Assembly (NCBI RefSeq): GCF_002407245.1
Contig: NZ_CP010681.1
Coordinates: forward strand, 1,240,001 to 1,304,000
DNA: 64,000 bases
Source: Phaeobacter piscinae
Lineage (GTDB): Bacteria > Pseudomonadota > Alphaproteobacteria > Rhodobacterales > Rhodobacteraceae
Direction: 5' to 3'
The stretch's first letter is position 1; each line of letters begins with the position of its first letter. Shown here piece by piece: positions 8,054 through 18,378 of the stretch. The notes beneath the pieces were generated by a model, which searched no databases, was not told the DNA's origin, and was given only the letters and a program-made list of their open reading frames with translations. A program made the position numbers and the translations under genes.

Positions 8054-9751
8054 ATGATCTCGCGGCGTGATTTCATGCAGGTCTCCATGGCAGCCTCCGC
8101 TTTGGTCGGTGCCTCCGGTTTTGGCAACTGGGGTCGGTTGGCGGCCCAGCAGAAGCTGACACAGGATCAGCTTTTGCAGTTTGACACTTATGGCAATATC
8201 AGCCTGGTCCATGTCACCGATATTCATGCCCAGCTGAAGCCGATCTATTTCCGCGAACCGTCGATCAATCTGGGCGTTGGCGAGAACAAGGGCCAGGTGC
8301 CTCACATCACCGGTGCGGACTTCCGCAAGGCTTATGGGATCGCTGATGGCAGCCCCTCAGCCTATGCGCTGACCTACAATGATTTTACGTCGCTTGCGCA
8401 GGGCTATGGCCGGGTCGGGGGGCTGGACCGGGTGTCTACCATCATCAATGCGATCCGCGCCGACCGCCCGGATGCGCTTCTGCTGGATGGCGGCGACACT
8501 TGGCACGGCTCCTACACCTGCCATCACACCGAAGGCCAGGACATGGTCAATGTGATGAACGCGCTGAAGCCGGATGCGATGACCTTCCACTGGGAGTTCA
8601 CGCTGGGCTCTGACCGGGTGAATGAGATCGTGGAGGGGCTGCCCTTTGCGGCTCTTGGCCAGAATATCTTTGATGCGGAATGGGATGAGCCGGCTGAGCA
8701 GTTCAAACCTTATAAGTTCTTCGACCGTGGCGGCGCGAAGGTTGCCGTGATCGGCCAGGCCTTCCCCTATATGCCGATTGCAAATCCCGGCTGGATGTTC
8801 CCGGAATACTCCTTCGGGATCCGCGATGAGCATATGCAGGAGATGGTCGACGAGGTGCGTGCCGCTGGTGCGGATGTTGTCGTGGTTCTGTCGCATAACG
8901 GGTTTGACGTAGATAAGAAAATGGCCGGCGTGGTCAGCGGTATCGACGTGATCCTGTCGGGCCATACCCATGACGCGCTGCCCGAGCCGGTTCTGGTCGA
9001 GCAGACCCATATCATCGCCTCTGGCTCCAACGGGAAATTTGTCTCCCGCGTCGATCTGGACGTGCGCGATGGCCAGCTGATGGGGTTGCGGCATAAGTTG
9101 ATCCCGGTGTTCTCTGACGTGATTGCGCCCGATCCGGTGATCACCCAGCTGATTGACGATCAACGCGCCCCCTATGAGGCCGACCTGGCTGAAGTGATCG
9201 GACAGACTGATGAGCTGCTCTATCGGCGCGGCAACTTCAACGGGACCTGGGATGACCTGATCTGCGACGCGTTGCTAAGTGAACGGGAGGCCGATATCGC
9301 CCTGTCGCCCGGTGTGCGCTGGGGACCGTCCTTGTTGCCGGGCGATGACATCACCCGCGAAGATATCTGGAACGTTACGTCCATGAGTTACGGTGCGGCC
9401 TATCGCAATGAGATGACCGGCGAATTCCTCAAGGTTGTGATGGAGGATGTGGCCGACAACATCTTCAATCCCGATCCCTATTACCAGCAGGGCGGCGACA
9501 TGGTGCGGGTTGGCGGCATGGGCTACCACATCGACATTACCAAGCCGCAGGGTGAACGGATCAGCAATATGACGCTGCTCAAGACCGGTGAAGCGATTGA
9601 TCCGGCCAAGACTTATATCGTCGCTGGCTGGGCCAGTGTGAATGAAGGCACCGAAGGCCCGCAAATCTGGGATGTGGTCGAAAACCACATTCGTAAGATG
9701 GGCACCGTCACCCTTTCACCGAACAATTCCGTGCAGGTGTCGGGCGTCTAA
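8054..9751 (+). CDS. soxB: SoxB, dimanganese thiosulfohydrolase
   Basis: A 565-residue enzyme, the family's usual length. The Tat signal is MISRRDFMQVSMAASALVGASGF. Metal-binding motifs of the calcineurin-like/5'-nucleotidase superfamily are visible: VHVTDIHAQLKPIYFREP, DGGDTWHGS, VLSHNGFDVD and SGHTHDALPEP. The C-terminal nucleotidase-type domain begins around residue 385. SoxB removes the terminal sulfone as sulfate from SoxY-bound intermediates. It follows soxA by 99 nt with an operator-like palindrome in the gap. Confidence 0.95.
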   Translation: MISRRDFMQVSMAASALVGASGFGNWGRLAAQQKLTQDQLLQFDTYGNISLVHVTDIHAQLKPIYFREPSINLGVGENKGQVPHITGADFRKAYGIADGSPSAYALTYNDFTSLAQGYGRVGGLDRVSTIINAIRADRPDALLLDGGDTWHGSYTCHHTEGQDMVNVMNALKPDAMTFHWEFTLGSDRVNEIVEGLPFAALGQNIFDAEWDEPAEQFKPYKFFDRGGAKVAVIGQAFPYMPIANPGWMFPEYSFGIRDEHMQEMVDEVRAAGADVVVVLSHNGFDVDKKMAGVVSGIDVILSGHTHDALPEPVLVEQTHIIASGSNGKFVSRVDLDVRDGQLMGLRHKLIPVFSDVIAPDPVITQLIDDQRAPYEADLAEVIGQTDELLYRRGNFNGTWDDLICDALLSEREADIALSPGVRWGPSLLPGDDITREDIWNVTSMSYGAAYRNEMTGEFLKVVMEDVADNIFNPDPYYQQGGDMVRVGGMGYHIDITKPQGERISNMTLLKTGEAIDPAKTYIVAGWASVNEGTEGPQIWDVVENHIRKMGTVTLSPNNSVQVSGV

Positions 9752-9785
9752 GCCCGGCATCCGCCAAAAAATTTTACGCTGATGA

Positions 9786-9801
9786 ATTCACGAAAGTGAA
9801 T
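9786..9801. promoter_or_regulatory. Candidate SoxR operator upstream of soxC (ATTC-N8-GAAT)
   Basis: Exact ATTC-N8-GAAT with extended symmetry (ATTCAC, GAAA, GTGAAT), 27 nt before the soxC start. Third exact copy in the cluster. The extended dyad could also form a small hairpin, but no T-run follows, so a terminator is unlikely. Confidence 0.65.
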
Positions 9802-9827
9802 TTTTCGATGTAAGGAGGCGATCAGAG

Positions 9828-11099
9828 ATGAACAACAAACCGAAGCAAACCAGCCCCTCACGCCGCCAGTTTCTGGCCGGTGCTGCGGCGGTCGGGGCAG
9901 GGGCGGTGACGGGCCGCCCGGCACAGGCCGCGACCCCTGATCCGCTGATCACCGAGGTGCAGGACTGGGCCTCTGGTCTGGGCGACGGAGTGGATGCGAC
10001 GCCCTATGGTTTGCCCATCGAGTATGAGGCAGATGTGGTCCGGCGCAATGTGGAGTGGCTGACGGCGGACACCATCTCGTCAATCAATTTTACGCCAATC
10101 CACGCGCTGGACGGCACCATCACGCCGCAGGGTTGCGCGTTTGAACGGCACCACTCGGGCGCGATTGAGCTGCGCAAGGAAGACTACCGGCTGATGATCA
10201 ACGGGCTGGTCGATACCCCCTTGGTGTTCACCTATGCGGATCTGGAGCGTTTCCCGCGCGAAAACCGCGTCTATTTCTGCGAGTGTGCGGCGAATTCCGG
10301 CATGGAGTGGGCGGGCGCGCAGCTGAATGGCGCGCAGTTCACCCACGGTATGATCCACAATATGGAGTATTCCGGCGTTCCGCTGCGCACTCTGCTGGAG
10401 GAAGCGGGCGTAAACCCCGCAGGCAAATGGGTTTACGTCGAGGGGGCGGATGCCTCCTCCAACGGTCGCTCCATCCCGCTGGAAAAGGCGATGGACGACG
10501 TGTTGGTCGCCTTCAAGGCGAATGGCGAGGCGCTGCGCAAGGAGCATGGTTATCCCGTGCGCCTGGTGGTGCCGGGCTGGGAGGGCAATATGTGGATCAA
10601 ATGGCTGCGCCGGGTTGAGGTGATGGACCAGCCGGTTGAAAGCCGCGAGGAGACCTCGAAATACACCGATACGCTGGCTGACGGCACCAGCCGCAAATGG
10701 ACTTGGGAGATGGACGCGAAATCCGTCGTCACCAGCCCCAGCCCGCAATCGCCGATCAAACATGGCACGGGGCCGCTGGTGATCACAGGGATGGCCTGGT
10801 CGGGTCGTGGTGCGATCACCGGTGTTGATGTGTCGGTAGATGGCGGCAAGAGCTGGCAGGAGGCGCGGCTGGCGGCTCCCGGCACGGACAAGGCGCTGAC
10901 GCGCTTTTACCTCGATACCAACTGGGACGGCTCCGAGATGTTGCTGCAAAGCCGTGCGCGCGATGCCTCCGGCTATGTGCAACCGACCAAGGCGCAGCTG
11001 CGCGAGGTGCGAGGGCTGAATTCGATTTATCACAACAACGCCATCCAGACCTGGTGGGTCAAGGCAAGTGGGGAGGCGGAAAATGTCGAAGTTTCTTGA
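9828..11099 (+). CDS. soxC: SoxC, molybdenum subunit of sulfane dehydrogenase
   Basis: A 423-residue sulfite oxidase-family protein. It has a Tat signal (SPSRRQFLAGAAAVGAGAVTG). The conserved cofactor cysteine is in RVYFCECAANSGMEWAGAQ. The Mo-cofactor dimerisation domain follows (ITGMAWSGRGAITGVDVSVDGGKSWQEA). SoxCD takes six electrons from the SoxY-bound sulfane, and its presence allows full oxidation of thiosulfate to sulfate without sulfur globules. The ribosome site is AAGGAGG. Its end overlaps soxD by 17 nt, so the two subunits are translationally coupled. Confidence 0.95.
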   Translation: MNNKPKQTSPSRRQFLAGAAAVGAGAVTGRPAQAATPDPLITEVQDWASGLGDGVDATPYGLPIEYEADVVRRNVEWLTADTISSINFTPIHALDGTITPQGCAFERHHSGAIELRKEDYRLMINGLVDTPLVFTYADLERFPRENRVYFCECAANSGMEWAGAQLNGAQFTHGMIHNMEYSGVPLRTLLEEAGVNPAGKWVYVEGADASSNGRSIPLEKAMDDVLVAFKANGEALRKEHGYPVRLVVPGWEGNMWIKWLRRVEVMDQPVESREETSKYTDTLADGTSRKWTWEMDAKSVVTSPSPQSPIKHGTGPLVITGMAWSGRGAITGVDVSVDGGKSWQEARLAAPGTDKALTRFYLDTNWDGSEMLLQSRARDASGYVQPTKAQLREVRGLNSIYHNNAIQTWWVKASGEAENVEVS

Positions 11100-12132
11100 A
11101 GTTATTGCGGCAACATCGGTTGCGCTGACGCTGGCGGTTCCTGCGGCAGCAGAGAAATTCGGCCTTGGCCGCCCGGCGCTGCCGGAGGAAATAGCGGCCT
11201 GGGACCTAGACGTGGCGTCCGATGGCACCGGCCTGCCCAAAGGCTCTGGTGATGTCTTCACCGGCGAAGAGGTCTTTGCCGAGAAATGCGCCGTCTGCCA
11301 TGGCGATTTTGCCGAAGGTGTCGGCAACTGGCCCAAGCTCGCAGGTGGGCAGGGCACATTGGATCATGACGATCCGCTGAAGACCGTCGGCAGCTACTGG
11401 CCCTATCTCTCCACCACTTGGGACTATGTGAACCGGTCCATGCCGTTTGGCGATGCGCAGTCGCTGACCCCGGATGAGGTCTATGCCATCGTGGCCTATA
11501 TTCTCTATTCCAACGATCTGGTGGATGATGAATTTGTGCTGTCGGATGCGACCTTCGCCGATGTGGAGCTTCCCAATGTGGATGGCTTCGTCTTGGATGA
11601 CCGGCTGGAGGCGGAGAAGCACTTCTGGAACCCGGAACCTTGCATGGAGAATTGCAAGGACAGCGTCGAGATCACCATGCGCGCCATGGTGCTGGATGTG
11701 ACGCCTGAGGAAGACCGGGCCGAAGCACCCGCCGAGGTCGAACCGGTTGAGGACACCGCAGCCGAGCAACCCGCAGAGGTCCCTGCCGACGTGGTTGTTG
11801 CCTTGGACCCTGAACTGGTCGCCAAGGGCGAGAAAACCTTTCGTAAATGCAAGTCCTGCCACCAGATCGGGGCGGGGGCCAAATCGAAAACTGGTCCGAT
11901 CCTGAACGGGATTATCGGCGCGCCGGCGGCCCATGTTGAGGGGTTCCGTTACTCAAAAGCAATGAAAGCCGCTGCCGAGGGTGGCTTGGTCTGGGATGAG
12001 GCCGAACTTGCCGCGTTTCTCGCCAAGCCGAAGAAATACATGAAGGGCACCAAGATGTCCTTTGCGGGTCTGAAGAAAGATGCCGATATCGAAGCAGTGA
12101 TTGCCTATCTGAAAGCTGCGACTGCCGAATGA
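11083..12132 (+). CDS. soxD: SoxD, dihaem cytochrome c subunit of sulfane dehydrogenase
   Basis: A 349-residue protein starting inside the end of soxC at ATG 11083 (GGGAGGCGGAAA before it). It has a signal peptide (FLEVIAATSVALTLAVPAAA). The first cytochrome domain carries CAVCH (residues 69-73). A Pro/Glu/Ala linker spans about 208-240. A second, c2-like domain carries CKSCH (256-260) and ends MSFAGLKKDADIEAVIAYL. SoxD carries electrons from SoxC. It is the last sox gene here; soxE and soxF, which often follow, are missing. Confidence 0.94.
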   Translation: MSKFLEVIAATSVALTLAVPAAAEKFGLGRPALPEEIAAWDLDVASDGTGLPKGSGDVFTGEEVFAEKCAVCHGDFAEGVGNWPKLAGGQGTLDHDDPLKTVGSYWPYLSTTWDYVNRSMPFGDAQSLTPDEVYAIVAYILYSNDLVDDEFVLSDATFADVELPNVDGFVLDDRLEAEKHFWNPEPCMENCKDSVEITMRAMVLDVTPEEDRAEAPAEVEPVEDTAAEQPAEVPADVVVALDPELVAKGEKTFRKCKSCHQIGAGAKSKTGPILNGIIGAPAAHVEGFRYSKAMKAAAEGGLVWDEAELAAFLAKPKKYMKGTKMSFAGLKKDADIEAVIAYLKAATAE

Positions 12133-12155
12133 CGCTGGGCGCATCGCCCCGCACA

Positions 12156-12190
12156 CCACCTCCGCAACCGACAGGGGCGGGGGTGGTTTT
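12156..12190 (+). terminator. Rho-independent terminator after soxD
   Basis: CCACCTCCGC pairs with GCGGGGGTGG (one G-T pair) across a short loop, followed by TTTT, 24 nt after the soxD stop. It closes the sox run. Confidence 0.7.
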
Positions 12191-12292
12191 ATTTCAGGCG
12201 CGCCGATCCTGTGTCACATGTTTCTGGGCCCTTGTTTTGCGCAGGCCCTTGCGATACTTACGCCGGTTCTTTCTGAGCGACAGGTGCCCGAC

Positions 12293-13543
12293 ATGACCCA
12301 TCCCAACACCCTTGGTATCGACTTTGGCACCTCGAACTCCGCCGCGGGTGTCGCCGTGAACGGGCGTCCTTGGCTGATTGAGGTCGAGCCGGGGGAAACC
12401 ACCCTGCCGACGGCGGTGTTCTTTGACATCGACAGCCGCAGTATGATCATCGGGCGCCGGGCCACACGGGCACTGATCAACGGCGACGAAGGGCGGTTTA
12501 TGCGCGCCTTGAAAAGCCTGCTTGGCACCCCCTTGATGCACGAAAAACGCCGTCTGAACGGAGAACTGGTTGATTTCGTAACCATTGTGGCGCGGTTTCT
12601 AGCTGCGCTGAAGGCACGTGCTGAGGCGGCCACCGGACAGACCTTCACACATGCGCTGTCCGGCCGCCCGGTGTTGTTCCACAGCAAGGATGCCACCCGC
12701 AATGCACAGGCAGAGGTGGATCTGCGCGCCTGCTATATGGCGGCGGGGTTTGAGGATGTGCGCTTCATGCTGGAACCCGAGGCGGCCCTGCGGTCGGCCC
12801 GCGCGCAATCCGGTATCGGGCTGATCGTCGATATCGGCGGCGGCACCTCGGACTTCACCGCCTTTGAGCAAACCGCAGAGGGAACGACCCGTATTCTGGC
12901 CTCTCACGGTGTGCGCCTTGGCGGGACAGATTTTGATCGGCAGCTGAGCATTGATCACGTGATGCCGCTTCTGGGGCGGGGCAGTGCTATTCGCAACAGC
13001 TTCGGCGGTGGCAGCCTGCCCGCACCTAATCGGTTGTTCAACGATCTGGCGACCTGGCAGATGATCCCATTCCTCTATGCTGCGGATAGCCGCCGGGCCG
13101 CACAGGATCTGGCGCGCAATGCCGAGGAGCCGGAAAAACTGGCGCGCTTGGTATCCGTGCTGGAGGATGAGCTGGGCCATGATCTCGCCTTCGCGGTGGA
13201 GCGGGGCAAAATTGCGGCCAACCAGCCGGGGGAGCGTAGTGCGGTGATTGATCTGAAAGTGCTGGAACGGGGCCTGTCGGTGCCGCTGGCAGCTGAGGGC
13301 CTTCAACGCAGCCTTGCCGCCGATATCGCCGAGATTACCGCCTGCGCCCAGGAAACCCTGTGCCGCGCCGATCTGCGCGCGGAGCAGGTTTCGCGAGTGG
13401 TGCTTGTGGGCGGCTCAGCCCTGTTGAGGGGGGTACAGCAGCAGATGCAGCAGCTTTGCCCAAATGCGGAACTTTACACCGAAAACGCGATGACCGCCGT
13501 GGCCGATGGTCTGGCCTTGGCATCAGGCAGCGCCTTTGCCTGA
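12293..13543 (+). CDS. Hsp70-family protein, YegD-like
   Basis: A 416-residue protein with the actin/Hsp70 ATPase fold but no substrate-binding lid region of DnaK. Phosphate loops are visible: LGIDFGTSNSAAG near the start, GLIVDIGGGTSDFTAF in the middle and SRVVLVGGSALLRG near the end. This resembles E. coli YegD, a DnaK-like protein of unclear function. I start it at ATG 12293, where homology begins; the upstream extension has no support. It is separated from soxD by a terminator, so it is not part of the sox operon. Confidence 0.82.
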   Translation: MTHPNTLGIDFGTSNSAAGVAVNGRPWLIEVEPGETTLPTAVFFDIDSRSMIIGRRATRALINGDEGRFMRALKSLLGTPLMHEKRRLNGELVDFVTIVARFLAALKARAEAATGQTFTHALSGRPVLFHSKDATRNAQAEVDLRACYMAAGFEDVRFMLEPEAALRSARAQSGIGLIVDIGGGTSDFTAFEQTAEGTTRILASHGVRLGGTDFDRQLSIDHVMPLLGRGSAIRNSFGGGSLPAPNRLFNDLATWQMIPFLYAADSRRAAQDLARNAEEPEKLARLVSVLEDELGHDLAFAVERGKIAANQPGERSAVIDLKVLERGLSVPLAAEGLQRSLAADIAEITACAQETLCRADLRAEQVSRVVLVGGSALLRGVQQQMQQLCPNAELYTENAMTAVADGLALASGSAFA

Positions 13544-13659
13544 GCGAGGGTAAGGGCATCGACGCGGGCAAGGGGAAAAACGCTGATCCTGTGACTGGTT
13601 TTGATGCGGAAATCCGCTAGACTGGAAACCCATTTCCCAAGCGTTGGACCCAGGTTTTT

Positions 13660-14541
13660 ATGATTTTCCAGTTGTTTCGTCGATCTCTCTCACAGTCTGC
13701 CACGGCCAATACCCGCAAAGAAACAGCGCAGCGGCGAGCAGGGGGATGGTTAGCCACCACTCTGTCTGCGGCGCTACTGTGTGGTCTGCCGTACGCCGCT
13801 AAGGCCGCGCCCTGCGGCAATACATCTGCCGGATTTGACAGTTGGAAACGCGACTTCGCCGCTGAGGCCAAGCGGGCTGGTGTGCGCCAGGCCGGGCTGA
13901 ACGCGCTGGCCAACACAACCTACGCCCGTCGCACCATTGCTGCAGATCGCAACCAGAAGAGCTTTCGCTACTCTCTGGAGAAATTCATGCAGATCCGTGG
14001 CGCCAATACGATCATCGCGCAGGGGCGCAAGCGGAAGGTGCGCAATGCCGACTTCTTTGCCGCGTTGGAACGTAAATACGGCGTGCCTGCCGGGATCCTG
14101 ATCGCCATTCACGGTATGGAAACCGCCTTTGGCAACTACATGGGCGACAGTCAGGTGGTCTCTGCCATCGTGACACTGACCTATGATTGCCGCCGCTCTG
14201 AGTTCTTTAAACCCCATGCCATTGGCGCGCTGAAACTGGTGGATCGTGGTGCGATCACCGGCGCGACCAAAGGGGCCAAACATGGCGAATTGGGCCATAC
14301 CCAGTTTTTGCCCGGCAATGCGCTGAACTATGGTGTCGACTGGGACGGCAACGGGCGGGTGGATTTCTACAATATGGGCGATGCTTTGGCCTCAACCGCT
14401 TATTTTCTACGCAAGAAAGGCTGGAAACCGGGACGCGGCTATCAGCAGGGCGAGCCCAACTATAAGGTCCTGAAACAGTGGAATGCGGCGACGGTCTACC
14501 AGCAGTCCCTGGCGATCATGGGGCGCAAGATCGACGGCTGA
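13660..14541 (+). CDS. Lytic murein transglycosylase, MltB-type
   Basis: A 293-residue exported enzyme. A signal segment lies at residues 31-50 (WLATTLSAALLCGLPYAAKA) after a charged leader. The MltB/SLT3 fold is visible, with IAIHGMETAFGNYMGDSQ holding the likely catalytic Glu, HGELGHTQFLPGNALNYGVDWDGNGRVD and ALASTAYFLRKKGWKPGRGY. It cleaves peptidoglycan glycan strands with formation of 1,6-anhydromuropeptides. It ends 35 nt before the convergent GlxA-type regulator. The start may instead be a later Met-less codon, since the leader is unusually long. Confidence 0.83.
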   Translation: MIFQLFRRSLSQSATANTRKETAQRRAGGWLATTLSAALLCGLPYAAKAAPCGNTSAGFDSWKRDFAAEAKRAGVRQAGLNALANTTYARRTIAADRNQKSFRYSLEKFMQIRGANTIIAQGRKRKVRNADFFAALERKYGVPAGILIAIHGMETAFGNYMGDSQVVSAIVTLTYDCRRSEFFKPHAIGALKLVDRGAITGATKGAKHGELGHTQFLPGNALNYGVDWDGNGRVDFYNMGDALASTAYFLRKKGWKPGRGYQQGEPNYKVLKQWNAATVYQQSLAIMGRKIDG

Positions 14542-14576
14542 CCGGGCCAAATAACAGCTGTTACCGCAAGGGCTGT

Positions 14577-15584
14577 TTAGTTCCAGCCTTTGCGGAAAAA
14601 ATGCGGGCTGGCGCCGAATTTGCGTTTGAACTGGCGCGAGAAATGCGTGGCACTGTTGAACCCGGACGCCAGCGCGATCTCTGTGACAGACATTGACGTT
14701 TCATTCATCAGCGCAAACGCATGGCTGAGGCGCATGTCGAAATAGACATGCATAGGGCTCTGGTCGAGATAGCGGGCAAACAGCCGCTCCAGCTGGCGGC
14801 GCGAAATGTCCAGCCGATCACACAGCTCCCCAATCGACAGCGGTTCCTCAATCGATTCCTGCATCAGTTGCAGCGCATTCAACAGGCGCTGGTTGCGGCT
14901 GCCAATGGCAACAGCATAGTTGGATTTCTGCGGCGTGCTCTGACCGCCGGTGCGCACATGCAGGCACATATCCGCGACGATGATCGCCAGCTGTTTGCCG
15001 TGGCGGTCTTCGATCAGGTTCAGCATCATATCCGTGGCTGCATTGCCGCCGCCACAGGTCATCAGCGTATCGCTGATCTCAAAGATCCGGGGGGAGGGCA
15101 GCAGATCCGGGTAGCGTTCGACAAACCCGGGCTGGTTTTCCCAATGGAGGGTGAAGCGATGATCGCCCAGCAACCCGGCCTGCGCCAGAGCAAAGGCGCC
15201 GGTGCAGATCCCGCCGATAGAGCGGCCAAACCGGCGTTCGCGTCTGAGCCAGTTCAGCACCGCGTCACTGGCGGCATTCTGCGGCTCTACACCGGAACAG
15301 ACAAAGGCCAAGGCGTCCCCCGGAAGCGGTCCCATCGGCAGATCGGGGGTGATGGTCATCCCATTGGAGCATTGGATCGGCGCGCCGTCGGGCGTCATCA
15401 CGTACCAGCGATAGAGCTGCGTGTTGGTCACCTGATTGGCAATGCGCAGTGGTTCCACAGCGGCCGCAATCGGCAGCATCGTCGCCTTTGGCAACAACAG
15501 GAAATAGAAATCCTGAGGCTCCCCGTCAAAAGGGATGGTCAGATTGGCCGAAGCCCCTTTTTGCACAAAATAGTCGTCGATCAT
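14577..15584 (-). CDS. GlxA-family transcriptional regulator (DJ-1/PfpI domain plus AraC-type HTH)
   Basis: A 335-residue regulator. The N-terminal part (about residues 22-200) is a DJ-1/PfpI-like domain (FYFLLLPKATMLPIAAAVEPLRIANQ, IGGICTGAFALAQAGLL). The C-terminal part has a double AraC helix-turn-helix (LSIGELCDRLDISRRQLERLFARYL and MSVTEIALASGFNSATHFSRQFKRKFG). This architecture is shared by GbdR, CdhR and ArgR, which respond to glycine betaine, carnitine or arginine. No matching catabolic operon is adjacent, so the effector is unknown. It is divergent from clpP with a 275-nt gap. Confidence 0.87.
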   Translation of the reverse strand: MIDDYFVQKGASANLTIPFDGEPQDFYFLLLPKATMLPIAAAVEPLRIANQVTNTQLYRWYVMTPDGAPIQCSNGMTITPDLPMGPLPGDALAFVCSGVEPQNAASDAVLNWLRRERRFGRSIGGICTGAFALAQAGLLGDHRFTLHWENQPGFVERYPDLLPSPRIFEISDTLMTCGGGNAATDMMLNLIEDRHGKQLAIIVADMCLHVRTGGQSTPQKSNYAVAIGSRNQRLLNALQLMQESIEEPLSIGELCDRLDISRRQLERLFARYLDQSPMHVYFDMRLSHAFALMNETSMSVTEIALASGFNSATHFSRQFKRKFGASPHFFRKGWN

Positions 15585-15859
15585 ATTGGGGAACCTGTAA
15601 CACGCCGGTTTCGGTTGGGTCTGTGATCTATGCTAGTTAACCCCGATCTGCGGCTTGCATCCAACGTTTTGCGACGGCGGGACTGCGGTTTTCGACGCCG
15701 ACCGGACTGTTTGCGCCATCGCGGCCGCCGGTTCGGGGCTGGCCACAACGGAAGGCAAAAACAATCACCGCCCCTTGCAGCCCAAATGTGCCGGCACTAA
15801 GACTCAGGTAATACTCAGTCGGCTATGATGCCGACACAATCCAAAGCAGGCAGGTCAAT

Positions 15860-16492
15860 ATGGTCGATCCAAGAGAAACATACATGAACACGCTGGTGCC
15901 GATGGTGGTTGAGCAGACCAGCCGCGGTGAACGCGCCTATGATATCTTTTCCCGCCTGCTGAAGGAGCGGATCATTTTTCTGAATGGTCCGGTTCACGAC
16001 GGGATGAGCTCGCTCATCGTGGCGCAGTTGCTGCATCTTGAGGCAGAAAACCCCTCGAAAGAGATTTCGATGTACATCAACAGCCCCGGCGGCGTTGTGA
16101 CCTCCGGCCTGTCGATCTACGACACCATGCAGTACATCAAACCGAAGGTTTCGACGCTGGTGATTGGTCAGGCGGCCTCCATGGGCTCGCTCCTTCTGAC
16201 CGCTGGTGAGGCCGGCATGCGCTTCTCGCTGCCCAACAGCCGCGTGATGGTGCACCAGCCCTCAGGTGGTTTTCAGGGTCAGGCAACGGATATCATGATC
16301 CACGCCGAGGAAACGCTGAAGCTGAAGAAGCGTCTGAATGAGATCTACGTCAAGCACACCGGTCAGGAATATGACAAGATCGTGGACGCGCTGGAGCGCG
16401 ACAACTTCATGTCGCCTGAGGATGCAAAAGACTTCGGTCTGATCGACGAAATCGTCGAAAACCGCAGCAAGCTGGACCCAGAGGACAGCTGA
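15860..16492 (+). CDS. clpP: ATP-dependent Clp protease proteolytic subunit
   Basis: A 210-residue serine peptidase of normal length. The catalytic Ser is in [16 protein letters not shown] and the catalytic His in [17 protein letters not shown]; an Asp in the C-terminal part completes the triad. The oligomerisation and handle regions are intact ([19 protein letters not shown]). With ClpX it degrades tagged and regulatory proteins in the cytoplasm. clpX follows after a hairpin at 16511-16541, so the two are neighbours but perhaps separately transcribed. Confidence 0.97.
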   Translation: MVDPRETYMNTLVPMVVEQTSRGERAYDIFSRLLKERIIFLNGPVHDGMSSLIVAQLLHLEAENPSKEISMYINSPGGVVTSGLSIYDTMQYIKPKVSTLVIGQAASMGSLLLTAGEAGMRFSLPNSRVMVHQPSGGFQGQATDIMIHAEETLKLKKRLNEIYVKHTGQEYDKIVDALERDNFMSPEDAKDFGLIDEIVENRSKLDPEDS

Positions 16493-16510
16493 TCAGCGGT
16501 GTGAGCTGAC

Positions 16511-16545
16511 AAGTGTGCCCCGTCGTCATCGGGGCACACTTTGCG
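16511..16545 (+). terminator. Hairpin between clpP and clpX
   Basis: AAGTGTGCCCCG (16511-16522) pairs perfectly with CGGGGCACACTT (16530-16541) over a 7-nt loop. The T-run is short, so it may work as a partial terminator or a transcript-end stabiliser. Confidence 0.65.
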
Positions 16546-16632
16546 ATTGTGGCGGCTGTGCCGGTGGCATAAGCTGCCAATATTACGGGTGGCGCAGGAG
16601 GCGCATGCACGCCCCGGACGGAAAGGTAGACC

Positions 16633-17901
<1,269 letters not shown>

Positions 17902-17944
17902 ACCTAAGCGACACGTGTACAACGCGTGACGATTGATTTCAGGC

Positions 17945-17972
17945 GGCGCAGGGGGAACCCTGCGCCGTTTTT
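17945..17972 (+). terminator. Rho-independent terminator after clpX
   Basis: GGCGCAGGG (17945-17953) and CCCTGCGCC (17958-17966) form a perfect stem with a GGAA loop, followed by GTTTTTC. It lies 44 nt after the clpX stop. Confidence 0.9.
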
Positions 17973-17993
17973 CTATGACGAAGGACAGTTGTG

Positions 17994-18353
17994 ATGATCA
18001 AACGTATTTCCTCAGGTGGTGAATTTGAGGCCAAGATAGGATATTGCCGCGCTGTGGTTGCAGGCGGGTTTGTGCATGTCGCGGGGACCGTGGGGCAGGG
18101 CGATGATGTGGTGGCGCAGTGCCAATCGGCGCTCGACACCATTGGTGCAGCATTGGCTGAGGCGGGCGCGAGTTTTGCCGATGTGGTGCGGGTGAATTAC
18201 TACTTGCCGGACCGGGCAGACTTCGAACCCTGCTGGCCGTTGTTGGCGCAGACATTCGGCGACGCTCCGCCGGCTGCCACGATGATTGAATGCGGGTTGA
18301 TCGACGCCAAGTTTCGGATCGAGATTGAGGTCACGGCTCTGGCGCCGGGCTAA
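17994..18353 (+). CDS. RidA/YjgF family protein
   Basis: A 119-residue protein starting at ATG 17994 behind AAGGAC. The RidA fold is clear: GYCRAVVAGGFVHVAGTVGQGDDVVAQCQSALDTIGAALAEAGASFADVVRVNYYL, and APPAATMIECGLIDAKFRIEIEVTAL near the end. RidA proteins hydrolyse reactive enamines/imines. The archetypal RidA arginine near the C-terminus is not at the expected place (AKFRIEIE contains an Arg one turn earlier), so it may belong to a Rid subfamily of different activity. It follows the clpX terminator and is probably transcribed alone. Confidence 0.82.
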   Translation: MIKRISSGGEFEAKIGYCRAVVAGGFVHVAGTVGQGDDVVAQCQSALDTIGAALAEAGASFADVVRVNYYLPDRADFEPCWPLLAQTFGDAPPAATMIECGLIDAKFRIEIEVTALAPG

Positions 18354-18378
18354 TGCGGCGTCGACAGAACAGGGACTT

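Noticed and set aside
10080-11357. A 425-codon minus-strand frame opposite soxC and soxD
   Set aside because: It crosses two well-supported genes and shows only shadow-type composition.
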